In this document: positions 1 through 6,044 of the stretch, piece after piece | How the letters are laid out: each line of letters opens with the position of its first letter | Position numbering within the stretch: position 1 is the first letter of the stretch | From: Candidatus Sphingobacterium stercoripullorum | GTDB lineage: Bacteria > Bacteroidota > Bacteroidia > Sphingobacteriales > Sphingobacteriaceae | Reading direction: 5' to 3' | DNA: 8,749 bases | Assembly (NCBI GenBank): GCA_019114715.1 | Contig: DXEZ01000217.1 | Span: 1-8,749 of the forward strand | Translations under genes and position numbers: made by a program | The notes under the pieces: generated by a model | What the model was told of the DNA's origin: nothing | The model's input: the letters and a program-made list of their open reading frames with translations, nothing else | Databases searched by the model: none

Positions 1-1833
1 TTATCTAAAGAATTACTAGCACAAGAGGTAGAGAAATTAGGCTTAACAGTGGCAAGAGAGGAGTTAAATGCGTTAGTTCATGGAGATGAACCTTCTATGC
101 AGATTATGCAAGCGTTCACCAACCCAGAAACAGGTACTTTCGATAGAGAGTACTTAAGTAGCTTTATCTCTCAAATATCATCAAGCTCTGTCGACCCCAT
201 GATGAAAATGCAATGGGAAGACTTGTTAAACAACATCAGGGATGAGCGCTTAAATGAGAAATACGCGAACCTAATAGGTAATTCAATATATGTAACATCT
301 TTAGAGGCCAATGCAGAATACGACAATAAGAATAAATTAGCAAAATTCCATTACGTATATTTAGACTATGCATCGATCAAAGATTCGGAAATAAATCTTA
401 AAGATGCCGACTTTGACGAGTATTACAAAAACAATAAGAACAAGTTCTTCAACTCAGAAGAGTCTCGTGATATAGAGTTTGTAACTTTCAATGCACAGCC
501 AACCGCTGCAGACACTGCGGCTACCTTATCAGAAGTGCAACAGATTAAATCTGAGTTTGAAAGTAGCACCAACGACTCCCTATTTGTCAACGTGCATTCA
601 GAGAACAAATACCCAGTGACCTACTACAGAAGTGGTCAGCTGAGTGATGGTTTAGACAGCTTACTATTTAAAGCAGATAAAGGTACTATCGTAGGGCCGG
701 TCTTATCTAACGGTACTTATGAATTAGCCAAAGTATTAGACTCTAAAGTAGGACCAGATTCAGTCAAGGCGAGCCACATATTATTGGACCCACTAGCAGC
801 AGGCGGAAGAGACAAAGCAATGGCGCAAGCCGACTCTATACGTCAGCTTATCCTAAATGGAGATAGCTTCTCGGCGTTAGCTGTAGAATACAGTATAGAT
901 GAAGGAAGCAAAGTAAATGGCGGAGAGCTTCCAACCTTCCCTAGAGGGCAAATGATTCCTGAATTTGAAAACGCGGCTTTTGACGGTAAAAAAGGAGATA
1001 TCGTAGTGGTAGAGAGCCAATTTGGTGTTCACATCGTAAGAATTGAAGATCAAATTGGACAATCTAAAGTAGTTAAAGCAGCTGTTGTAGACAAAGTAAT
1101 CCACAGCAGTAAAGCAACTACAGATAATGCCTACACAAAAGCAAACCAGTTTTTCTCAGCTATCAATAAAGATAACTTCAAAGAGGTGGCAGATAAACAA
1201 GAGTTGCATATACAAAAGGCACCGAGCACAACGGCCATGTCTGATAACCTAGCAGCAACTACTGCCCCTAGGGAACTGATCAGATGGGCTTTCGAAGCAA
1301 AACCAGGCGATGTATCGGATCAGATTTACGAAACTGAGGAATACTTCATTGTAGCCAGGATGGTCAATGTGAAACCAAAAGGCGTCCAGCCTTTAAAAGC
1401 AATCAAATCAGACATTGAGCCTGAGGTGAAGCAAATGGTAAAAGCTAGAATGCTTAAAGAAAAATTAAACAATGCACTTAATGGATCGAAAAACATTCAG
1501 GAAGTTGCACAAAAAGTAGATAAATCTGCTGTTGAAGTGGAGAACGTAGTATTCTCTAACCCGGTTATCCCGGGATTATCACTAGAGTATGCAGTGGTAG
1601 GAACTGTATTTGGTTTACAGCCTAACCAACCTTCAAAAGCAATCGAAGGCAACAATGGTGTCTTTGCTGTTGAGGTGGATAGCTTTGTTAACCCAGACAA
1701 TTTAACCGAACCACAGCTTTCCAATGAGAAACAACAAAAAAGACAAGCCTTAAGGCAACAATCATTTAATTCAATTTTCACAGCACTTCAGAACGCTGCA
1801 AAAATTGATGACAATCGAATTAGATTCTATTAA
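1..1833 (+). CDS. ppiD: PpiD/SurA-like periplasmic peptidyl-prolyl isomerase, 5' end missing
   Basis: The reading frame is open from the first base, so the gene starts upstream; the GTG at 49 is an internal Val codon. The 610 visible codons contain one clear parvulin (PpiC-type rotamase) domain at about 763-1053, beginning VKASHILL, with GGELPTFPRGQMIPEFE and FGVHIVRIED further on. The stretch before it resembles a SurA/PpiD N-terminal chaperone region followed by a degenerate parvulin unit. Two more degenerate units follow (see findings). Family knowledge: PpiD-type proteins are anchored in the inner membrane by one N-terminal helix and assist folding of exported and outer-membrane proteins; Bacteroidota homologues are about 700 residues, so roughly 90 residues including the anchor would lie upstream. 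The gene ends with three consecutive in-frame TAA codons (1831-1839) and its own terminator. Certain as a parvulin-family protein; PpiD rather than SurA is inferred from length and C-terminal architecture. Confidence 0.88.
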   Translation, partial: LSKELLAQEVEKLGLTVAREELNALVHGDEPSMQIMQAFTNPETGTFDREYLSSFISQISSSSVDPMMKMQWEDLLNNIRDERLNEKYANLIGNSIYVTSLEANAEYDNKNKLAKFHYVYLDYASIKDSEINLKDADFDEYYKNNKNKFFNSEESRDIEFVTFNAQPTAADTAATLSEVQQIKSEFESSTNDSLFVNVHSENKYPVTYYRSGQLSDGLDSLLFKADKGTIVGPVLSNGTYELAKVLDSKVGPDSVKASHILLDPLAAGGRDKAMAQADSIRQLILNGDSFSALAVEYSIDEGSKVNGGELPTFPRGQMIPEFENAAFDGKKGDIVVVESQFGVHIVRIEDQIGQSKVVKAAVVDKVIHSSKATTDNAYTKANQFFSAINKDNFKEVADKQELHIQKAPSTTAMSDNLAATTAPRELIRWAFEAKPGDVSDQIYETEEYFIVARMVNVKPKGVQPLKAIKSDIEPEVKQMVKARMLKEKLNNALNGSKNIQEVAQKVDKSAVEVENVVFSNPVIPGLSLEYAVVGTVFGLQPNQPSKAIEGNNGVFAVEVDSFVNPDNLTEPQLSNEKQQKRQALRQQSFNSIFTALQNAAKIDDNRIRFY

Positions 1834-1854
1834 TAATAAAATCTTTATTTTTGT

Positions 1855-1886
1855 AGCCGGGTAAGTATGCTTACTCGGCTTTTTTA
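1855..1886 (+). terminator. Intrinsic terminator after the PPIase gene
   Basis: An 11-bp stem, AGCCGGGTAAG (1855-1865) against CTTACTCGGCT (1870-1880), has one G-T wobble and a TATG loop, and runs straight into a T tract (1880-1885). It separates the PPIase transcript from the DUF2480 gene, whose start lies only about 13 bases beyond the T tract. Confidence 0.9.
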
Positions 1887-1898
1887 ATTTTAGAGGAT

Positions 1899-2417
1899 AT
1901 GATGAAGATTGAAGAAAATATAGTAAACAAAGTAGCAAAGAGTGGCTTATTAACTCTTGATCTTGCTATTTATGCACCAAAAGAAGAGATAGTTATTTAC
2001 GACATAAAAGACAATCTTTTCCAAGGTCTAATACTAAGAGAGAAAGAATTTAGAGCTTTTATAAAAGACCATAACTGGGAACAATATCAAGACAAACATG
2101 TTGGCATAGTTTGCTCTGCAGACGCCATCATTCCCACTTGGGCTTACATGCTTTTAACAACGCAATTAAAGCCTTTTGCGAAATCAATCCATTTCGCAGA
2201 TAAGCCACGGGTACTAGAAGCATTATTTAACAGTGCTATAGCTGGTATAGATTTTGAAGCCTATAAAGATCAAAGAGTGGTCGTTAAAGGATGTGGGGAA
2301 ATTTTTATTCCCGAGTCAGCTTTTATTGAATTCACCAGTAGGCTACTCGAGGTAGCTAGAAGTGTTATGTTCGGAGAGCCGTGTTCGACCGTTCCCGTTT
2401 ATAAAAGAAAAGCTTAA
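1899..2417 (+). CDS. DUF2480 family protein
   Basis: A 172-residue soluble protein with no signal peptide or membrane segment, so probably cytoplasmic. I recognise the Bacteroidota family DUF2480 from its C-terminal part: KGCGEIFIPESAF (residues 130-142) and GEPCSTVPVYKRK (159-171). No function is established to my knowledge. Cysteines lie at 72, 132 and 162, the last two inside the conserved motifs, which could suit a metal site or redox role (inference only). Residues 60-101 and 119-160 align without gaps, showing an internal duplication (see findings). The start is ATG-ATG at 1899/1902; an AGAGGA at 1892-1897 sits better spaced for the second ATG, so the protein may begin one residue later. 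It is the first gene after the upstream terminator and probably the head of the five-gene set. I found no convincing promoter in the short gap before it. Confidence 0.88.
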   Translation: MMKIEENIVNKVAKSGLLTLDLAIYAPKEEIVIYDIKDNLFQGLILREKEFRAFIKDHNWEQYQDKHVGIVCSADAIIPTWAYMLLTTQLKPFAKSIHFADKPRVLEALFNSAIAGIDFEAYKDQRVVVKGCGEIFIPESAFIEFTSRLLEVARSVMFGEPCSTVPVYKRKA

Positions 2418-2445
2418 AATTTAAACAAAAGCCCTATCTTTCCCT

Positions 2446-3243
2446 ATGCAGAGAAGTTTCGTTTTATCCGTATTGTTATTTGTACTTACTTTAAGCACTC
2501 ATGGACAGACTAAATTAAAGTATATATCCGAGCCTGCATTTAAGGTCGGAGAAAAATTGACCTATAAATTGCGATATGGTTTTTTATCCGCAGCAACAGG
2601 TACATTGGAAGTTAAAAAATCCAACTTACGATTTAGCAATCCACACAGCTTTCTATTAACTGCACAAGGAGAAACATCAGGCGCATTTTCGGCTTTATTT
2701 ACGGTTAAAAACTTTTACGAATCGTATATAGACGGCGATAACTACATGCCCTATCTGTATACGGAAAACATTCGAGAAGGCAGATATAGAAGAGAAGAAT
2801 ACGCTTTATTCGATCACAACAAAAGAACAGTGAGTGGTAAAAAAGGAGTTTTTGAAAGCCCTACTGAACAATTTTTTGATCTAGTCTCTGCATATTACTT
2901 TTCAAGAAATCTAGACTTCAAAGGTGTCAAAAAAGGTGATAGCTTTAAAATCACCTACTTTTTAAACGATGAAATAGCGCAGCTAGGAGTTGAATACATT
3001 GGACTTGAAACCATAAAAACAAGCCTTGGAGAAATAGAATGTATCAAGTTCTCTCCAGAGATTAAGCCTGGGCGAATTTTCAAAAAGGACAGTCGCCTTT
3101 ATTTATGGGTAACAAACGACGGCAACAGGATCCCGGTTAAAGCCCAAGTGGAAATACTTATAGGATCTGTTACTATGGAATTGGTTAACGCAAAAGGCCT
3201 AAAATACCCTTTAGGAAGACCAGTACATTATTCAATCAAATAA
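2446..3243 (+). CDS. Exported DUF3108 domain-containing protein
   Basis: A 265-residue protein with a standard signal peptide: MQR, a hydrophobic core SFVLSVLLFVLTLS, then THG|Q with probable cleavage near residue 20. There is no lipobox cysteine, so it should be periplasmic or loosely envelope-associated. The mature part matches DUF3108: FKVGEKLTYKLRYG (32-45) followed by a short Ala/Gly stretch (AATGTLEV), FDLVSAYYFSR (144-154) and a beta-rich end with LYLWVTNDGNRIPVKAQVE (218-236). The pattern of alternating hydrophobic residues suggests an all-beta fold. The family has no firmly assigned role. It is 28 bases after the DUF2480 stop and only one base before the DUF3109 start, so translation with the latter is probably coupled. 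No Shine-Dalgarno sequence is visible; the start is fixed by the signal peptide. A promoter-like TATCTTTC (2435-2442) abuts the ATG (see findings). Confidence 0.85.
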   Translation: MQRSFVLSVLLFVLTLSTHGQTKLKYISEPAFKVGEKLTYKLRYGFLSAATGTLEVKKSNLRFSNPHSFLLTAQGETSGAFSALFTVKNFYESYIDGDNYMPYLYTENIREGRYRREEYALFDHNKRTVSGKKGVFESPTEQFFDLVSAYYFSRNLDFKGVKKGDSFKITYFLNDEIAQLGVEYIGLETIKTSLGEIECIKFSPEIKPGRIFKKDSRLYLWVTNDGNRIPVKAQVEILIGSVTMELVNAKGLKYPLGRPVHYSIK

Positions 3244-3244
3244 A

Positions 3245-3814
3245 ATGATAGAAGTAGGAAACGTCCTAGTACATGAGGACATCATACGCAATGAGTTCGT
3301 ATGTAATTTAAGCAAGTGCAAAGGTGCTTGTTGTATTGAAGGGAATGCAGGTGCACCTTTAATGGATAATGAAACTGAGATACTGCTAGAGATCTACCAG
3401 GATGTAAAGCCATTCTTAAGTGAAGAAGGAATAAAAGCCATCGAATCCCAAGGTGCTTTTATAAAAGACATTGAAGGAGACTGGACAACGACATGTGTTG
3501 ACGGAGATAAAGAGTGTGCTTTTGTAACCTGGGAAAATGGAATTGCAAAATGTGGGATAGAAAAAGCACACGAAAAAGGCGCACTTAAGGTAGATTGGAA
3601 AAAGCCTCTGTCATGCCACTTATACCCCATCCGAGTCACTTATTACCCAGGGTTTGATGTATTGCATTACGACCGGTGGTCGATATGTTCTGACGCTTGC
3701 TCTTTAGGTGAGAAATTAAAAGTACCTATCTATAAATTTGTAAAAGACCCATTAATTAGGGCCTACGGAAAAGAGTGGTATGAACAACTAGAAAAAGCTG
3801 TAAATGCTTTGTAA
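3245..3814 (+). CDS. DUF3109 family cysteine-rich protein
   Basis: A 189-residue protein of the DUF3109 family, related in style to YkgJ-type zinc/iron-chelating cysteine clusters. Ten cysteines are present: an N-terminal cluster CNLSKCKGACC (20, 25, 29, 30), then 84, 91, 103, the strongly conserved CHLYPIR (Cys124) and CSDAC (148, 152). Such a set is enough to bind an Fe-S cluster or more than one metal ion, but which one cannot be read from sequence. There is no signal peptide or membrane helix, so it is probably cytoplasmic. The start ATG lies one base after the DUF3108 stop (TAAAATG), pointing to a shared message. Family assignment is secure; the metal-binding role is inferred from the cysteine pattern, and the biological function is unknown to me. 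Confidence 0.87.
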   Translation: MIEVGNVLVHEDIIRNEFVCNLSKCKGACCIEGNAGAPLMDNETEILLEIYQDVKPFLSEEGIKAIESQGAFIKDIEGDWTTTCVDGDKECAFVTWENGIAKCGIEKAHEKGALKVDWKKPLSCHLYPIRVTYYPGFDVLHYDRWSICSDACSLGEKLKVPIYKFVKDPLIRAYGKEWYEQLEKAVNAL

Positions 3815-3821
3815 TCTTTAG

Positions 3822-3829
3822 TATCTTTA
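3822..3829 (+). promoter_or_regulatory. Possible -7 box before the prenyl synthase
   Basis: TATCTTTA matches seven of eight positions of a Bacteroidota -7 box of the TATCTTTG form, with the final G replaced by A. It lies in the only sizeable gap (44 bases) inside the five-gene set, about 30 bases before the TTG start. I see no TTTG at the expected -33 distance, so this is a weak candidate for an internal promoter. Confidence 0.3.
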
Positions 3830-3858
3830 TGCCCATACATTAGATAAGAATAGTCGTT

Positions 3859-4827
3859 TTGAGATTAAAAGATATACAAAAACCTATAGTCAAGGAACTA
3901 GCTCAATTTGAGCAACATTTTAAAGAGTCACTACGAAGCTCTGCGCCATTATTAGATAAAATAACGCGATATATAGTGAAAACAAAGGGCAAACAAATGC
4001 GTCCTATGTTTGTCTTTTTTTCTGCAGGAGTATGTGGTAAGATAACCGAATCAACTTACACAGGAGCTTCTCTAGTAGAGCTACTTCATACAGCAACGCT
4101 TATTCACGATGATGTGGTAGATAATGCAAATGAGAGAAGAGGATTTTTTTCCGTAAATGCATTGTGGAAAAACAAAATTGCGGTATTGGTTGGTGATTAC
4201 CTTCTTTCCAAAGGATTATTACTGTCGGTTAAAAACAAGGAGTTTACCATACTCGAGATTGTATCTCATGCTGTAGAGCAAATGAGTGAGGGAGAGCTTC
4301 TCCAAATTGAAAAGGCAAGGCACATGGATATCGAAGAAGATATCTACTATGAAGTTATTCGAAAAAAAACAGCATCATTAATAGCCTCTTGCTGCGCCTG
4401 CGGAGCATCGTCTGCAGGTGCGGATAAAGAAACAGTGGAGCTTTTCCATAATTTCGGAGAAAAAATCGGCTTAGCTTTTCAAATTAAAGATGACCTATTT
4501 GATTTCGGCGTCGATGATGTAGGGAAACCCTTAGGGAATGACATCAAAGAAAAAAAGTTGACTCTTCCACTTATCTACGCAATTAATCAATTGTCATGGT
4601 ACGAGAAGCGTAAAATCTTAAAAACTATTAAAAACCACAACGACAATACCGATACTATATTAAAGATCATTGAGTTTGTTCGAAATAGTGGAGGCATGGA
4701 TTATGCTCAAAATAAAATGGAACAATTTCAAAGTGAAGCTTTTGATATATTGAAAAAATTTCCTGAAAGCCCTTACAAGACTGGACTGGAACAATTGGTT
4801 GAGTTCACTACTAATCGTAAAAAATAA
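3859..4827 (+). CDS. ispB: Long-chain all-trans polyprenyl diphosphate synthase
   Basis: A 322-residue trans-prenyltransferase that condenses isopentenyl diphosphate onto an allylic primer; in Bacteroidota the product feeds the menaquinone side chain. Visible motifs: GKQMRP (44-49, diphosphate binding), first aspartate-rich motif DDVVD (84-88), NERRG (91-95), KKT (169-171) and second aspartate-rich motif DDLFD (211-215), followed by GNDIKEKKLTLPLIYA. The fifth residue before the first motif is Ala79 (HTATLIHDD), a small residue typical of long-chain rather than farnesyl or geranylgeranyl synthases. The start is a TTG: an in-frame TAG lies at 3841-3843 with no ATG or GTG between, and MRLKDIQKPI is how homologues begin. 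It starts 44 bases after the DUF3109 gene and its stop is two bases before the TerC start. The symbol follows the E. coli octaprenyl enzyme; exact chain length is not determined. Confidence 0.9.
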   Translation: MRLKDIQKPIVKELAQFEQHFKESLRSSAPLLDKITRYIVKTKGKQMRPMFVFFSAGVCGKITESTYTGASLVELLHTATLIHDDVVDNANERRGFFSVNALWKNKIAVLVGDYLLSKGLLLSVKNKEFTILEIVSHAVEQMSEGELLQIEKARHMDIEEDIYYEVIRKKTASLIASCCACGASSAGADKETVELFHNFGEKIGLAFQIKDDLFDFGVDDVGKPLGNDIKEKKLTLPLIYAINQLSWYEKRKILKTIKNHNDNTDTILKIIEFVRNSGGMDYAQNKMEQFQSEAFDILKKFPESPYKTGLEQLVEFTTNRKK

Positions 4828-4829
4828 AC

Positions 4830-5888
4830 ATGAGTCACGAAATCTTATTTTTTGGAGGCTTCGTCCTCTTTATTATCCTTATGCTTGCCATAGACCTAGG
4901 CCTCTTTGCAAAAGGCGATAAGGTCATCTCCATGAAAATGGCAACCATAATGAGTTCCATATGGGTGTTATTATCTCTTGCATTTGCTTCGGTCCTTTAT
5001 TTCTGGGGTCATGAGCTTCACAACATCCATGATTTAGCAACCCTCCAGGAGGTCATTAACAAGCATCACCACAATATAAGTATAATAGGCTCAGACATAG
5101 AGACCAATTTAGCGCTTTACAGGAAGAATCTAACAATAGAATATCTTACGGGTTACGTTGTGGAATATGCCTTATCCGTAGACAATATATTTGTTATGGT
5201 ACTTTTATTCTCCTCCTTTTCTATTCCCGAAAAATTCTACCATAAAGTCCTTGTTTGGGGAATTATAGGAGCGGTTATATTAAGGTGTATCTTCATTTTC
5301 TTAGGCGCTGCTTTGATTGCTAAGTTCGGATGGATTCTCTATCTGTTTGGAGGATTTTTAGTCTACACAGGGCTCAGCATGCTGTTTAAAAAGGACGAAG
5401 AAGAAAAAGTAGACCCTGAACACCACCCGGTAGTAAAATTCGCTTCAAAATACTTTAAAATAAAACCTGATAACGATAGCGGACATTTCTTTATCAAAGA
5501 AAATCACACTTGGTATATCACCCCGCTATTTTTAGTGCTATTGGTTATAGAGTTTACTGATTTAATATTTGCAGTGGATTCCATACCAGCTATATTTTCA
5601 GTTACCCAGGACCCCTACATTGTATTTTTCTCGAATATATTTGCTATTTTAGGTCTACGATCGATGTTCTTCTTATTAGTCAATATCATCCATAAATTTC
5701 ACTTCTTGAAATATGGATTAGCTATACTCCTATTATTTATTGGTTTAAAAATGTTATTACACACCTACCTTGAGGCCTATGGCTTTAAGACTGTACACTC
5801 TTTAATAGTAATAGTAGGTATACTAGCGATTAGTATAATAGCGTCTTTAGTCTTTCCAAAAAAGGATAAAAATCCAAACTTATTTTAA
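4830..5888 (+). CDS. TerC/Alx family membrane protein, probable manganese exporter
   Basis: A 352-residue integral membrane protein with about nine hydrophobic segments (near residues 5-25, 38-60, 105-129, 140-160, 166-186, 230-250, 265-286, 293-311, 322-342). TerC signatures are clear: EYALSVDNIFVM (112-123) and EFTDLIFAVDSIPAIF (241-256), each with acidic residues inside a membrane segment, followed by FAILGLRSMFFLL. Family knowledge: TerC/Alx proteins export or balance Mn2+, in some bacteria supporting metal loading of secreted enzymes; the old tellurite-resistance name is historical. Compared with E. coli Alx as I recall it, the loop between segments 2 and 3 (about 61-100) is longer and carries six histidines, including HHH at 79-81. 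The start lies two bases after the prenyl synthase stop, so there is no room for a yybP-ykoY manganese riboswitch directly before it. The substrate is inferred from the family. Confidence 0.9.
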   Translation: MSHEILFFGGFVLFIILMLAIDLGLFAKGDKVISMKMATIMSSIWVLLSLAFASVLYFWGHELHNIHDLATLQEVINKHHHNISIIGSDIETNLALYRKNLTIEYLTGYVVEYALSVDNIFVMVLLFSSFSIPEKFYHKVLVWGIIGAVILRCIFIFLGAALIAKFGWILYLFGGFLVYTGLSMLFKKDEEEKVDPEHHPVVKFASKYFKIKPDNDSGHFFIKENHTWYITPLFLVLLVIEFTDLIFAVDSIPAIFSVTQDPYIVFFSNIFAILGLRSMFFLLVNIIHKFHFLKYGLAILLLFIGLKMLLHTYLEAYGFKTVHSLIVIVGILAISIIASLVFPKKDKNPNLF

Positions 5889-5892
5889 AAAA

Positions 5893-5927
5893 GGTTTATC
5901 GGATCAGCTCGAGAGGATCCAATAACC
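5893..5927 (+). other. Imperfect hairpin downstream of terC
   Basis: GGTT-AT (5893-5899, one bulged T) pairs with ATAACC (5922-5927), and after a C/A mismatch GGATC (5901-5905) pairs with GATCC (5916-5920), leaving a 10-base loop AGCTCGAGAG. No T tract follows, so it is not a classic terminator. It begins five bases after the terC stop. Confidence 0.5.
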
Positions 5928-5951
5928 TATTACCAAATAGAAGTTTAATCC

Positions 5952-5972
5952 ATAAAGGGCTACTCCCTTTAT
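5952..5972 (+). other. Perfect 8-bp hairpin in the terC 3' region
   Basis: ATAAAGGG (5952-5959) and CCCTTTAT (5965-5972) are exact reverse complements around a five-base loop CTACT. It lies between the imperfect hairpin and the terminator. It has no following U tract; it might protect or mark the 3' end of the message, which is inference. Confidence 0.5.
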
Positions 5973-5978
5973 AAAGAA

Positions 5979-6023
5979 GCAATAAAAAGCCGGAATCAAA
6001 TTCATGTTCCGGCTTTTTATTGC
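5979..6023. terminator. Bidirectional terminator between terC and the S9 peptidase
   Basis: A 17-bp perfect inverted repeat runs from GCAATAAAAAGCCGGAA (5979-5995) to its reverse complement TTCCGGCTTTTTATTGC (6007-6023), with an 11-base loop. The GC core is flanked by an A tract on one side and a T tract on the other, so it can terminate transcripts from both strands, as expected between convergent genes. It ends 21 bases from the peptidase stop codon. The rest of the 5889-6044 gap holds only the two hairpins listed separately. Confidence 0.93.
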
Positions 6024-6044
6024 AATTGCGCTTAACTGCTTAAG

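Noticed and set aside
49..51. GTG at 49 as start of the PPIase
   Set aside because: The frame is open to base 1 with continuous protein-like sequence, and the family needs an upstream membrane anchor; the gene is simply truncated by the window.
423..1781. Minus-strand open frames inside the PPIase gene
   Set aside because: They lie opposite a clearly coding frame, resemble no family I know, and have no start signals of their own.
1846..1853. TATTTTTG as a promoter for the DUF2480 gene
   Set aside because: It matches TAnnTTTG, but transcription would begin inside the terminator stem at about 1858 and would be stopped at once; no -33 element is present.
3394..3639. Minus-strand open frame opposite the DUF3109 gene
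   Set aside because: Shadow of a conserved gene with no recognisable domain.
4780..4830. Manganese riboswitch (yybP-ykoY) before terC
   Set aside because: The upstream gene runs to two bases before the start, leaving no leader, and I saw no matching conserved motif.
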